Below are positions 21,030 through 34,829 of a stretch of DNA of 64,000 nt, piece by piece; the stretch's first letter is position 1; each line of letters begins with the position of its first letter. The position numbers and the translations under genes were made by a program. The notes beneath the pieces are model-generated. The model made no database searches. It saw nothing but the letters and a program-made list of their open reading frames with translations, and was not told the DNA's origin. The stretch covers positions 18,128,886 to 18,192,885 of the forward strand of contig CM055092.1 in the NCBI GenBank assembly GCA_029204225.1, in the 5' to 3' direction. This DNA is from Diphasiastrum complanatum (taxonomy: Eukaryota; Streptophyta; Lycopodiopsida; Lycopodiales; Lycopodiaceae).

Positions 21030-22440
21030 ATGGCAGTAGACAACGGGATTGATGGGTCTAAAATCATCAAACTTGACGAGGAAGGACGTGCGAAGAGTGC
21101 GGCTCAGGTTGAGATCGTGAATCAGAAGGAGGCGAAGGCGTACATGGTGTTGTGCATGGCATTGGGAGACACAATCGTTTCGCAAGTCCGAGATACAAAG
21201 ACAGCCAGAGGAGTATGGGAATTGCTAAAGAAACATATGAGGTAGTAGAGCTCTCAAGCATATTGACATTGTAGAGGCAATTGAATGCACTCAAGATGAT
21301 AGAGGGAGATCCGATGACGGCCCATATTGACATAATCAAAGGCATCTGGAGGCAAATGGAAGCGGGAGGCGCAATCCTGGACAAAAGGCAACTGGTATAC
21401 ATGCTAATCACAAGCTTGGAGAGAAAGCAAGAAGGCGAGGGGCGAAAAAAGGTGCTTTTATTGTGATCAGATTGCACACTTCATTCGAAATTGTCGGAAG
21501 AAAAAGGAAGGATCAAAAGAAAGGAGAGACCTCACAAGCTAATCTGGTCGAAGAAGAGGAGGAGGTAGAAGAGCTGCCAAAAGTCTATGGGCTGATGATC
21601 CTGATCAAGTAGCAAAGTGGTGACTCGGTTTGTTCATCTGAACACAACATCAAAAGCATGGTGAAATTGAGCAGAGGAAAACTACAGGATGCGGAGTCAG
21701 TTGACACCTATTGGTACGTGGACTCCGGAGCGACATCCCATATGACTTTTGAATGAAAAGATTTCATCACCTGTGAGTTGGTAACCAGAAAGAGGGAGAT
21801 CACCATGGAGATCGCATCAGAGCGAACGTGGTGGGCGCTGGAACAATAGCTACATGGATAGGAAACGGAAGGGAGCTGATAATTCAAGAAGTCCTCCATG
21901 TACCGAACCTGGCAAAGAACTTGATTTCAGACGGTTCACTCCCAGACAAAGGTATGGAAGTTTCCTTTGAGAGACAGGGATGCATGATTACAGATGAAAG
22001 GGAGTAACCATGATAGGCTTCAAAATGAGGTCAATCGGATTGTTCCAGTTACAGGGAGGGATAGTTGAAAGATCGTCAACCTACATCAATCTGGAATCCA
22101 AGTGCAAGAACAATCTATGGCACAAACGGATGGGTCATCTCAGAGAGAGGAGTCTACAGAGGTTCACCAAGGAGACTATGCTTGACGATTATGACTACAA
22201 TCCAAGGGAATGCATAGAGAGATGTGAATTCTAGGTGTATGGGAAGTAGCACAAGCTTCCATTGTGCAAAAATCCGTGAAATCAAATGACGAACCTGCTT
22301 GAACTTGTGCATTCCGACCTATGTGGCCCAATGGATGTAGCATCTATCGGAAGCTCCTTCGTGTCCTAGACGATCATTCAAGGAGCATCAGAATGGAATG
22401 GAATCTGTAGCCTGAATGGAATCAAGAGAAAATTTATAGT
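21030..22440 (+). pseudogene. Ty1/copia gag-protease-integrase remnant
   Basis: In order along the plus strand: a gag segment (AYMVLCMALGDTIVSQVR and VWELLKKHM, UBN2-like); a CCHC zinc knuckle CFYCDQIAHFIRNC near 21,450-21,495; the aspartic protease signature DSGATSHM at 21,721-21,744; a pre-integrase segment (NLWHKRMGHL near 22,110) and HSDLCGPMD near 22,310. Frames change several times and stops interrupt each part. It ends near 22,440 before the integrase core. It is diverged from the other copia elements in the window. Confidence 0.85.
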
Positions 22441-22979
22441 ACCCTACACACCCTAGCAGAACAGGGTGGCAGAGCGGAAGAACCGCACCATTTTTAAGAT
22501 GGTAAGGTGTGTGCTACACAAGAAGGATTTGCCCAGACATCTGTAAGAGATACAAGATGTATCGACACACCCTATCCACCCATCCATAGGGTCACAACCG
22601 ACCCACCCCCATGCACTGGAGCTACTGACATCTTCATGCCTAGTCAAGTTTCTTGTGATAACTGGCGTCCCATACCACCGACCATCGCCCTTGGCTCTCC
22701 CTAGCACACATCTCTTAGCTTGGAGATATGTCCTAGCTAATGCACGTGCTCTCCATCCACCACCTCCCGGGTAGATTGAGTGAATGGTATAGGGGAAGCC
22801 CCACCATTATATAGGCATAGCATAGTGGGTCCCATCAAGCACGATTCTACCGGCGACACGTGACCTCCTAGGAGGGTGACGCGTGGCACCACAACATGTC
22901 GATAACGTGACCTGCATCATGCCCCTTGTGAGGTCGTCACTGAAGGGTGTACCGTTATGGTACATAACAATAGGGGTCA
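22441..22979. other. No gene recognised
   Basis: GC-richer than its surroundings. ORFs on both strands are short and without motifs. Confidence 0.4.
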
Positions 22980-24115
22980 CTTCCATTGATAAGGAATAAA
23001 AAATAATCAATTATGTATGTCCTAAGTTTGAGGCTGGCCAATTTTGATCCCTTCATCAACTATGTTGACTGCTCAAAAGAAAATCATAACTTACGCCTCG
23101 AACGAGGGACATCAAATATGAGCTAATTTTGAATGTCCTAAAGTTGAGATTCCTCTAATTTAATTACCCAATGGGAAATCTCAAGTGAGAAAGATTGAAA
23201 TTGACCTATCTCTAATGGTGGACATCAAATTTGAGTTATCTCATGTGATAGGCGTCAACTCCATCGTCAAGGGGTCAAAGTCGACAAATCTTAATATACC
23301 AGACTTGATATTGGTTGAGTCTGATTACTAGATGAGCCATGTCGAGTGATAAACACCAAAATCACATGTTACGCATCGAATTTGAGCAATCCTGAGTGAT
23401 AAGTGCCAAATTCAAACTATCTCAATGACTTGAAGTCGAGATTGAGATAGCTAATTGGCAAAGTACTCACAATGGACAAACAAAGTGAAGCTCATACTGT
23501 TAGAACTTTGTCATAAACAGAATGGTGATCTATGGCAGTTCTAGACGTCCAGTTGTCTAAATTCATGATAGGTCTAAATCCCTATTCATTATCTGTGACA
23601 AGGCCAACTGTAATCTTGTGATATTTGTGCCTATGTGCATCATTACATGGCTAGCCTCTTCAATTCTCTCAAACTCATGAATATTGGGATCTGTATAAAT
23701 TGCTTATGGATATGATTCTATAAGGTCAAAAGAGTACGTCATTGAGGAGTTCAAGGTGTCTTTGATCAACTCTTGTTTCTTCTTTGCTTTTGGATCTTTG
23801 TACGTAGACATTTCTTCAACTCAAATGCCTTCACGTCCAAACTTCATTATGTATTAAGGTCAGTTGTTATCATCTCACCATATATATATGGGTTGATATC
23901 TTGTAGTTGCTATAGTTTTCTACCCAATCTCGATATACTATTATTGAGACTGGCTGAGTATGATCACTTCATGAGCCATGTCAAGTAACAAGCAACAAAA
24001 TCACATGCTAGGCATCAAATGTTGGCTTTCCGGAGTGATAGAGGCACCAAAATGGGGCTATTTACATTGATAGACATCAAGTTTTAGCTATCTAATGTGA
24101 TTTAGGTCAATTATG
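22980..24115. repeat. Degenerate tandem array, first part
   Basis: Built from variants of a phrase set: 'gatcactcaatgagccatgt', 'aaaatcacatgttaggcatc', 'gagctatcttgagtgata' and 'tgataggggtcaa'. Examples lie near 23,330, 23,400 and 23,960. Divergence is high and unit length irregular. The array resumes at 25,380 beyond a copia fragment. Confidence 0.7.
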
Positions 24116-24120
24116 ATCAC

Positions 24121-24492
24121 TCAATGAGGACAAGTCTGGGAGTCGTAAAGCTACCATGTTTTGAGAGGGAGCTGAAGAAACAAACTGTTTCGAGCCACAA
24201 AGCTTTGTTAGCTTTCGAGCACACTTCTGCAGGGACACAGGCAGAAACCACCTCAAGTCACATCCACCTCATGACCGTCTCAGCCGAACAAGACACGAAG
24301 GTGAATACCTCGAAGGTCAAACGTTTGAAGACCAAGCTCAAAGGTGAAGCTGAAGGTCAAACAAGACATGAAGGTGAAGAAGACTCGAAGACTGAAAGGC
24401 AGCAGACCTTCACACTCCACGTACAAAGGAAATCAAGAAAGTACCGGGAGGACGTCCTCCTCCATGGATGATGCTGAAGGCAATCTGAATGT
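24121..24492 (+). pseudogene. Copia 3' end (end of RNase H and 3' region)
   Basis: TSLGVVKLPCFERELKKQTV and the following SHKALLA match the C-terminus of the copia polyprotein at 53.0-53.1 kb (SLGIIKLSCFERELKKQNV). The frame goes on for about 90 Lys/Glu-rich codons to 24,471, which are probably not functional. It leads into the LTR at 24,493. Confidence 0.8.
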
Positions 24493-24995
24493 TGTTGGAA
24501 CATGCTTAATCAACCATTCTTGTAATCAGAGATTAAAACCCTTTCTCTCTCCATCCATATAAGCAAATTGAAGATGAGAGAATTGGTTGAACACCAAGCT
24601 GGGTTGTCAATTGGTTGAGTATCAACCTGAGCTGAGCACAGTGTTGCTAAAGAAGTCTGCTAGTAAGCGAGACGATGTGACATTATTTGTGAGAGACAAA
24701 GTTTCTCTTGCACCGACGCGTTGTGTGGGTTTGTCTCATAGCACTCTCAAGAAAGAGGATCATTGATAATATAGTAGTTGTAATGCACATGTTGAATGAT
24801 CTTGAATGCTTTGATGTATGATTGTTGTCTGTTCGTAATCAGTTGTTTATTCATCATTCCGCACATTGGTTCATCTTTGTTGAATGCTTAAACAATTAAA
24901 CATAGGTTAGCAGTGTCTGTCTACTTTCTGGAGGATTGTAGATCTGATCTAGCAAGCAGTAGCCGGTAGACAAAATCGAATTCCCTCCAAGTTCA
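24493..24995 (+). repeat. Copia LTR, about 503 bp
   Basis: Starts TGTTGGAACATG and ends ...AAGTTCA six bases before a primer-binding site. A TATA-like 'ccatataagc' lies at about 24,553. Internal element sequence lies on both sides: pol end to the left, primer-binding site to the right. Confidence 0.75.
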
Positions 24996-25001
24996 AAATA
25001 G

Positions 25002-25012
25002 TGGTATCAGAG
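25002..25012 (+). other. Primer-binding site, initiator Met-tRNA type
   Basis: TGGTATCAGAG, complementary to the 3' end of plant initiator tRNA-Met, is the usual copia reverse-transcription primer site. About 370 bp of leader-like sequence follow to 25,385 without a gag ORF. Confidence 0.85.
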
Positions 25013-25379
25013 TGACTAAAGTTCGTGTCACATCAAAACACTCTATTCAATTCTCAATAGAGGTCTCAGATTTCCATAAAGGAGGAGCATGCACATCAAG
25101 AGGGAGCAAGCCTCAAGTTCAAGCGTCTACATGAAAATTAGAAGGAATCAATTTTGGGGTGCTAGGATGGTGCAAAGCTCTCAAGTTCATCAAAGAAGTC
25201 AACATCAAGGAGGCACTATCATGGATATGGTGATCTCGGATCGACATCGAGCTCATTGGTTGATCTTCACACCTTTGAACCATCAAGAATCCATCTTTGA
25301 AGACCAATTCAGCCCATGGAGTCAAGCTCAAGATCATCATGCTTTTATCAAGCCAAATCAAGCCATCTTGAGTGATATA

Positions 25380-26800
<1,421 letters not shown>

Positions 26801-26869
26801 TTTTAATTCATAACTCAAAAGGTATCTAGAAAATTAATTTTTTTCTTAAATTATCTTGATATCACATAC

Positions 26870-27140
26870 ATTTTCATATTTAGGAAAATGTTTTCCTAGT
26901 CAGATCAAGGGTTTTCCTAGATGAAATATATGCCAAGATGCATTTTATCACTAAGAAAGCTTTTTACTAGAAAGATGGTGCAAATGTATCTAGGAATTTC
27001 CATGTTTTCCTAGATAGAATTTGTACACATACATTTTTTAGCTAGGAAAAATGTTTTCCTAGTTAGGAGTCGTCCACATAGATATCTAAACTAGTAAAAA
27101 ACATCTTTAACTAGGAAATTTTACAATTTTCCTATGTAGG
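26870..27140. repeat. Array of CTAGGAAAA/TTTTCCTAG inverted motifs
   Basis: 'aggaaaatgttttcctag' or variants occur at about 26,880, 26,915, 26,990, 27,045 and 27,115. Each is a small inverted repeat with 8-9 bp arms. This resembles the subterminal motif clusters of DNA transposons, but no transposase lies next to it. Confidence 0.6.
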
Positions 27141-27453
27141 AACATGTCATATTTTTCTTGTGGAATGTTGCTACGCAATTGCAAGTTACCGTAACCTCTT
27201 TGTGCACTTGGGTATTCTGGTCTTTTCGAGCTTGGAATAAAATTTATTGCTTTCAATGATTGAGAAGTGCTACTAGTATTTTTCAGCATCCGCTATGATT
27301 GGGATACATGCATTCAAGCTCATACATATGTTGCACTTGTTTTTTTCCTGTAAGATATTCGTCAAAGGCGATATTTCTAGAGATTAGAAGTTTTAAATTT
27401 TAGCACGGACCTTTTAACGTCAAAAGACTGAAATATGTGATTGATGCCTGTAG

Positions 27454-27806
27454 AGTGCCATGCCGCATGGATGGAGGTATGCGTTTCACCATCAACGACA
27501 ACCCCTGGTTTAATCTCGTGCTGGTCAGTAATGTGGGTGGCATGGGCGACATATCTGCTATTTCAGTTAGAGGTTCCGAAACGGGCTGGATTTCCATGAA
27601 GCGAAACTGGGGGACAGAACTGGGAATGTGACACTGTGCTAGTAGGCCAAAGTTTATCCTTTCAAGTCACGACAGTCGAAGGAATGCAACTCGCGCCTTA
27701 CAATGTTGACCCTTTAAATTGGCACAGTGAAAATGAGTTCTACCGAGGAATGACATATATCATTACAAACAAACATTCACATATGATTTTCAACGGTTAC
27801 TGGTAG
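27454..27806 (+). pseudogene. Alpha-expansin, last exon with frameshift
   Basis: Expansins are secreted wall proteins that loosen cellulose-xyloglucan contacts. The exon starts after GCCTGTAG with VPCRMDGGMRFTI, continues FNLVLVSNVGGMGDISAI and ETGWISMKRNWG (the expansin polysaccharide-binding module), and then shifts frame by one base near 27,625. The new frame gives VLVGQSLSFQVTT and LAPYNVDPLNW and stops at 27,804-27,806. The intron position before VPC agrees with known alpha-expansin genes. The catalytic-like N-terminal domain (first exons) is not found upstream. The last 20 residues do not look like the usual GQTFEGxQF ending. Confidence 0.85.
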
Positions 27807-28074
27807 AACATAGACGAGTGTTATAAATTTTTTTGATCCAGGTCAACTTTCTATAAAACGTAATTGTAAAAGAGGCGGGCAGTTTGTAGCAGCCCATTGC
27901 ATTATACTCGAAATGCAGAAATTTCAAAACTTTATTCAGTCTAGAACTCGTTACCTTTGCACAATAAAGCATATTGGTTCGATCGTGGATCTCCAGCATC
28001 TCGTGAACTTCTTTTCTAGTTTACTCATTGAAGAAGAGATCATTTGTGTTGGGTCCACTATGTATGACGATGAT

Positions 28075-28310
28075 GTACTTATTTAAGTTATCGAGCAATC
28101 AAATACAAATTATTCGGGTTTATGATAAGGTATCATATGTCTCACTGGATTTCATGTATATTAATATGAATGGGTCCTGGTTATGTGACTAACAATCATA
28201 GGCCATGTCTGCTTACGGTAGAATGGACAAAAATCAGTATCATTTTCTATGATTGTATGCAGAAGACTTATGTTTTTTGATTTTGAGTCACCAATAGTAG
28301 AATATCATCG
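28075..28310. repeat. Dispersed repeat R2, inverted partial copy
   Basis: The reverse complement matches about 59,330-59,600, for example 'gacatatgataccttatca' and 'ttatgcagaag' variants. No coding content. Confidence 0.7.
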
Positions 28311-28790
28311 AATACTTAGCTAGAAGAAAATTTACAAAAAAACAGAACATACGATTATCGCTGACACTAAATATCCCAACATTTCTCTAGAATGATTGTG
28401 AAACAATCCGAAAGAGATTACACGACCTTATTTTCCATAGATTTTCTGCATGTCATGCCACTTGCAAGGAGCTAGTAAATCCCATCTAGCATCATTATCG
28501 GAAGCATGAAAAAGGTTGCTTAGCAAAAACTGTCATTACGCACCAGCAAAGTATATCAATCTCACATGCATGAAATAGTAAGGCCTTTGAATCGACGTAG
28601 GTGAATTCTATAACATAAGTATGCTAAATTCTGAGAGGGGATGGTCTTTCTTGAGTATTGAGAATGTAGTGCCAAGGATCTTCGTGGACTATGGTGAAAA
28701 TCGACAGTCAATGTGCCAAGCAAATCCATCATCTTCATGATTCAGCATCCTTGGTAGTAGATGCATGTCCTTATTGCACGGGGTCATTCT
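28311..28790. other. No gene recognised
   Basis: AT-rich spacer without recognisable motifs. Confidence 0.4.
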
Positions 28791-29165
28791 CATAGGTGGC
28801 TCAAGTCTTGTAATTGTGTGTTGTCCTTGGAGGGAGCTAATAGTTAGGTGGGGCTTTTATCAATAACTTCTAGATTGTTCTTGAGGAAGGAACTCATTAC
28901 AAGACAGAATCTTGGAGATATCTTCCAGCCACAAAGTAGATAATTATGCCATGCAAGCTTTGAGTCCTAATTTTGGCGGCCAAATAAGCTAGACTCGTCT
29001 CCTTTGCTAGAGGAATCGTGAAGACTTTTAGTGCTTAAATTTCTTGATAGAATGCTTTTATCATGGTAGCATATGATAGGGCACAAGAAAGCTCTCAAAA
29101 AGAAGCTCCAAGATCTCTTAAAACTCTGAATTACAAGATGAACAATAGCCTCCAAATTTAGCACA
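28790..29165 (+). repeat. Dispersed repeat R1, diverged copy
   Basis: Shares with 35,590-35,840 and 1,440-1,700 (inverted) the order 'ccttggagggagctaat', 'tatcaataacttct', 'aatcttggagatatct' and 'aagctagact'. It is the most diverged of the three copies. Confidence 0.65.
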
Positions 29166-29437
29166 CCCTTAGCTATTTATAGTGATCATTTGTGCTTCTA
29201 TTACAAGTTTGGCGTCTTATTTAACTATATTGAGCCTTACAACCATCATTACAATCTCGCTATTCACAAATATAGCGAGGTTGTTCGAGCCAGTTTTTTA
29301 ACTATCCTAATGACTAGTTCTAATCTAATTTAGCTCCATGGCCATATTTGGCAATTCACTAGTGTGATCATGGGCTAATTAGATGCATCACATGACACTC
29401 CCCCTACTTTGATCATTTTTGCCCTCAAAAATGAAGG

Positions 29438-30440
29438 TCATGTAGTCCTTTGTTGAGTGCGATGTTTCATCCTACCTGTCTGATTTTCGACCAATGCTTT
29501 GAAGCTCTTGTAGTTGTCAAATGCATCTGATTTCTTCTTCAAGAAGTAGATCCATGGCTTACGTGACATATCATCAATAAAGGTCATGAAATAGAAGGCT
29601 TTACCTAAGGACATGGTCCTCATAGGCCCGCATAAATCTGTGTGGATTAAATCCAGGATGTTCTTTGCTCTTGCAAAGGGACCAAGCCTCTTATGCCACA
29701 ACTCAGTTTGCGATGGAATGGACGATACAAGTCCATGTTGCCCCTTGATTGTAGCATTCAACCTGTACAATTTTGTATTGGGCTCTCTTACTTCATCCGC
29801 AATAACTTTGAACTTTTGGTTCACATCCTTCACAAAGCAACGATCATGGGCGAATTTTACTTTCAAATTTTGATCAGTAATGACTCCAACAGAAAGCAGA
29901 TTTTTCTTCAAACCTGGTACGTAAAGTACCTCCCTGATCATCCTTCTTTTGCCATCAGGTAGTTGGATTAAACGGTGCCTATCCCCTTAATCTTGCACAC
30001 CTCGCCATTTGCTTGGGAAACGGACATTCCATTATCCAACACTTTCATGCTACTGAACCAATTCTTGTTACTTGTCATGTGTCTTGTGGCTCCCGAGTCA
30101 ATATACCATGCTTGATCATCTTGATTAGATGACAATGCATATATGAAGATGCTAGAGTCTTCAAACTCACCCTCATCGACAAGGTTACCTGCTTGTTTTG
30201 GTTTTCCCTTGTCTTGTTCCGCCAGGAATTTGCGACATTCACTCTTCCAATGGCCCTTTTTACCACAATGGAAGCACTTGCCTTTCTTCTTGGTCTTACT
30301 GGAAGATCCCTCATCCTCCTGAGACTTGACAAATTGCTGCTTAGACTTCTTCTTGCCCTTGCCCTTGTCTTATTTTTGGCGTGTCGCAAGTGTTTGATCG
30401 TGAGTATTTTGACGTCTAGCTTTCACCATTTCTCACCGTT
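29438..30440 (-). pseudogene. Ty1/copia gag end-protease-integrase start
   Basis: Minus-strand order: a basic gag tail (the same KQGKGKGKKK region as 48.42-48.47 kb); CCHC knuckle CFHCGKKGHWKSEC (about 30,235-30,280); protease DSGATRHM (near 30,065-30,115); a pre-integrase part with LYVPGLKKNLLSVG and ELWHKRLG; and HTDLCGPM of the integrase start. The central HHCC segment is partly deleted (LWHKRLG joins FARAKNILDLIH), and the frame ends at 29,438. At 30,441 the match to the 47.8-48.5 kb gag stops abruptly. It probably belongs with the LTR at 34,830-35,042, separated from it by inserted DNA. Confidence 0.85.
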
Positions 30441-30559
30441 GCTGATGTCTGTTTCAATCTTCCAGTTCGCGCAATCCAACGCCTTCTCTTTCACTTTGTC
30501 TTTTGCAGATTTGAGCATCTTTGGATCGATTGAGGACGATTGACAGCGATCAGTGCTTG

Positions 30560-30945
30560 AGGGCTTCAAGATCAATGCTTGAAGGTGCTTGAAGATCATT
30601 GTTTGAGGTTGGTGTTTGATTTTTGTTTGTTTTACTTTTTGTTTGTTTGTTTGAGGTTGATGTTTGTTTGTTTGAGATTGATGTTTGTTTGTTTGTTCGA
30701 AGAGGAGATAGAGAGTGTGAATGATAAAAAGAGATGAAGAGAGTGTGTGTGTGTGTTTAAATTTTGCATTGATTTAAAATGGTTTTGAATGGTCTTGTAA
30801 TAGATTATTAGTATTATTTAGGATAGTAAATTTATGATTATTATATTTGTAATTTGTGAGAGAAAGAGAGAGAAGAGGTGAAGTGTACATGTATGGTTGA
30901 AGATATTGAAAGATTTTGGATTCTTTTTTTTTTAAATAAAGTTTT

Positions 30946-30976
<31 letters not shown>

Positions 30977-31165
30977 CTATAATAGATTGTGATAGTGTTT
31001 ATAATAGATTAGTTTTTGATAGTTTATAATAGATTGTTAGAATTATTTGAGATAATGTTTAGCATTTTGCAATGATGTAGAATTTAAGATTATAGATAAA
31101 TACATAATCTATGGTAGTAATAGATTGTTAGATTTTTATTTATTTAAGACTAAGAATGATAGATT

Positions 31166-31237
<72 letters not shown>

Positions 31238-31720
31238 TGTTTTTTTTTGGTAAACATGTTAATCATTCTACATTGATTTAAGGTTTAAGATTTGAGAGAG
31301 AGAGAGAGAGAGATTGAGAGATAGAAAAGAGAGAAAAGGGAAGAAGTGTGTATGTATTGTGTCTTGCATTTTGAATTTAAGATAATGAAGACAGAGAGAG
31401 AGTGTGTGTGTGATTTGATTAAGATTTAGGGCAGTAGATGAATAGATTGTGTGTGTGTGTGTGTTTGTGAACATGTTTAACATTTTACATTGATTTAAGA
31501 TTTAAGATTTGAGAGAGAGAGAGAGAGAGAGAGGGGGGGTGGGGGGTTGAGAGAGAGAGGGAGGGGGGGTTGTGTTTTGCATTTTGAATTTAAGATGAGA
31601 GAGAGAGAGAGAGAGAGAGTGTGTGTGTGTATGTGTGTGTGTGTTTTGATTAAGATTTATAGTAGTAGATGACTAGATAGTGTTTGATGGTAATTGTATT
31701 TTTGAATTTGCTTATAATAA
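30560..31720. repeat. GA/GT-rich low-complexity region
   Basis: Contains (GA)n tracts at 30,948-30,972, 31,169-31,235 (longest), 31,291-31,312, 31,511-31,531 and 31,599-31,618, plus GT runs near 30,748, 31,450 and 31,620. Between them is an AT-rich repeated phrase 'aacatttnacattgatttaagatttaagatttgaga' in variants (31,260-31,300 and 31,470-31,510). No gene. Confidence 0.85.
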
Positions 31721-31899
31721 TGGTTCAATTGTGTAATGTAATGCTATTTTTTTATTGCTTGTGCATGTGACAAAAATATTCAAAAAAAAGAGAGCAAGCG
31801 TTTAAAGAGCGAGCAATTGCACGTTTGCACTTAAGCTTCAAGTAAGGTTACTGGTGAGTTTGTGTTGTTTCAATTTGTTTATTATTAGACTACGTTATC

Positions 31900-34290
31900 T
31901 AACATAGTAAGAAATTAAATGTAATTCATAATTTTCATTTTGTACAAAATCCTAGGAAGGTGTGTAGCCCTTACTTTTCTCCCGTTAAAGGTGAGGTTCT
32001 AATCTTTCCAACTTGCATGGAAAAACCTATACGTCGCAGGGAGGGAGTATGTGGTGATTCTGAAATAGGACATAAACACAAGGTTCGGGTATTATAATTA
32101 TCACATTCAACTCTATCTATAACAATATACATAAAAAATATTGCGATGAATATAAAAAAAAGAATGATAGATAATCATAGATCATTCTCATCATTTATAT
32201 CATTTTCTTCATCACACAAGTCTTGACACTCATCTGAATCTAGGTCTAGGTATAATCGTAAATTTTTAATCATGTCTCTTTCATGATGTGAGTTACTCTC
32301 ATATTCAATTTCCTCTTCTTCTAATTCTATCTCATCCAAACGTGGGGCCCTCAAATTACCCCCAATTTGGTCTTGTACGATCGTAGGAATCTCATCATTT
32401 TCATTTGTACTTTCTTCTCCCATCATTTCGACATCATTTCGAGTTTGGATGAGTGGTTCAGGTTCTTCCAAAACGTCGTCAAAATTGGGTGGTGGTTTGT
32501 CGTGTGTATCCAATTCAACAATATCATTTCCTTCAAACACGCATCGTTTTCTTGCATTAAGTTGGATCACATACCACCATCTTGGGTCTATTCGATCTGG
32601 TTGGAATGTAATCTGCCAAAGAATTAAAAAAAATCAAGTTAGTATTATAAGATTGATACATAAATGATTGGATTGCGAATATTAATGACACTGAAATTTT
32701 AGAGTCTCACTTGTTCGCAATGTCGTGGCAATACTAAAGTGTCATGAGAGTCCATCGATATACATTTTGTTGAGTCGATTTCAAAAAGCTTTAGAGTTAT
32801 CATTTCTAATCGTGACATTGCTTCCACGATAGATCACCTTAAACCATTTTACGTCAAAAATAAAGTATTTGTCGTTAGTCTCGCAATCGACTTCATAAAT
32901 ATGTTGCAATGTGCCGACATAGTCTAGGTCACCCGAAATGACATTAGGGTCTCTTGCACTAGAACGACTCTCTTGTTGAAAGTTGGCCTTTATACCACAA
33001 TCATATGTACGTCGCTTGTTGTCAACTCTCTCAACACGGTAATGGTTCATATGCCCACATGGTAGTGTATGATGTATACTAAAACACAAAAAAAAAAACA
33101 AATGTGTGTAATTAGAAATACTACAAAACTTTACATACACAATATTACACTAACCTTCCATCCACATCCGCGAACAAATTCTCATTCTAATTCGGTCACT
33201 TCTTCTCCGTTTTCAGATGCTTTTAGCATCGTATCAAAAACCCATTCACGAGAGCATTTTGAAGGTAAAGGCTCCAAAGGTTCGTCGTTCTCCAACGCTC
33301 TTCTCAGTTCTTCGATTGATATTTCTTCTTCGTTTCAATGTTATGTTTCTTTCCTTTTTGGCTTCTTCACACCTTGAAATCCACTTTTTCATTTGTCCAC
33401 AATTATATAAGATGAATGTGTCAATTTTCTCTTTTAATTGAGGTGAAAGTCTTTTTTGCACACCATTTCCTTGTGGTACTTCACCCTTAACACGTTCATC
33501 TTCTTCTTCATAACACATCTTTGGACTTGTAGGATGCAATTGAGAGATTATTTCGGTGATATAAAACAAAGATTCCTGTATAAGCCAACTTTCTACAATG
33601 CTACCTTCTGGCCTTGTCTTTTGTCTCACAAAGCCCTTCAAAACTTTCATAAAGCGCTCAAGGTAGAACATCCATCTCATGTGCACAGGTCCTGCAATTG
33701 ATACTTCTTCGACCAAATGCACTAGAAGATGAAATTGTATATCCAAAAAGGAAGTTGGGAAATCTCTTTCCAACAAACATACCATTTCAATCATTTGGAT
33801 TTTCATGGAATCCAATTCACTATTTTTTATTTCTTTTGAGGAAATCCACTTGCAAGATTGATACTACATTAGGTTGTTTAACACATAAAAAAATTTAAAT
33901 ATCACATATTTATACAAGTGCTTAAAAAAATATACAAACCTAATCATCGATGACAAATTGTAAAGCGTAGTTTGGACGTCATCATTGAAGAGACCTCGAA
34001 TAGAAAGTGGAAGTATGAAATGCATCTTATGCCAATCATGTGATTTCAATCCACTTAATTTACCATCTTTGGTAAATGACTTGCATAAAGATGGATCTGA
34101 GCACTCTTGTGCACTATTGGAGACTCTTAGAAGCATTGTCCACTTCGAAACACAATGGTTTTACCTTGCTTTGTCGCGCAAACATACCCGCGACCTCCCT
34201 GTCTACGGTCATGCCTCCCCAAGCTGTATGTTGCTCAATCAAACGCGCTTTAGGATCAATTTCAGCACAATCTGAGGCTTGGAGCAGGGT
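31900..34290 (-). pseudogene. CACTA TNP2-type transposase, C-terminal half
   Basis: Minus-strand order: 34,136-33,880 has GLKSHDWHKMHFILPLSIRG, the conserved KSHDxHxxxxxLLPxxxRG block. 33,815-33,250 has the DUF4218-like block (CLLERDFPTSFLDIQFHLLV, AGPVHMRWMFYLERFMKVLK, RPEGSIVESWLIQE). 33,140-32,785 has the DUF4216-like start (DYVGTLQHIYEVDC, FDVKWFKV). 32,625-32,175 has DPRWWYVIQLNARKR and a very acidic tail. Intron-like gaps separate the blocks, as in plant CACTA genes. The N-terminal half is absent: at 34,290 the sequence passes into copia leader. Only short blocks are open, so activity is unlikely. Confidence 0.85.
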
Positions 34291-34670
34291 CGCTCTACTG
34301 ATTCCTAATCTGTAGAGTATTCAAATATGAAATTCCATGGAGAAACGGTGATTTCAGCTCAACTTGACAAAGTGGCTTTTTTTTTCACCTTTTACTGCAA
34401 ATCTGCTAGGTTAACTGTCTGGAGACAAATCTCTGACATAAACCTCAAAATCTCTCCATGGCTGCTTGACAATACAATTAGCTTCCTTCATGTCCTTATG
34501 GCATCCAAAACGGTGCACTAACAGCGAAGAAATTACCAGTTATGTGTAGAAAACCGTAACCCCAAACCCGGTTTCAATTATCAACTAGCTTCAAAATTGT
34601 CAATTTTTCACCAAGTTTTACCCTGTCTGATGCTATGCACATGCTACTAATCCCTCTACTAAACTTGGCA

Positions 34671-34819
34671 AGCTTCCATAAACTAGAAACCGTGCACCAG
34701 TGCTTCTTTTTCCGTCTTCAACCTGTCGTAAACCCCGAACTCTCAGAAGACAATTCTCCCGAAGCTCTCTTCAACGACGATGCTATACTATGTACACTCC
34801 CTGTACGACTCTGATACCA
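34671..34819 (-). other. Copia leader and primer-binding site
   Basis: The reverse complement matches 47,239-47,380 on the plus strand. TGGTATCAG (34,819-34,811) is the primer-binding site. Beyond 34,670 (to 34,290) the sequence no longer matches the other copy and holds no recognised feature. Confidence 0.8.
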
Positions 34820-34829
34820 ACTTAGAATT

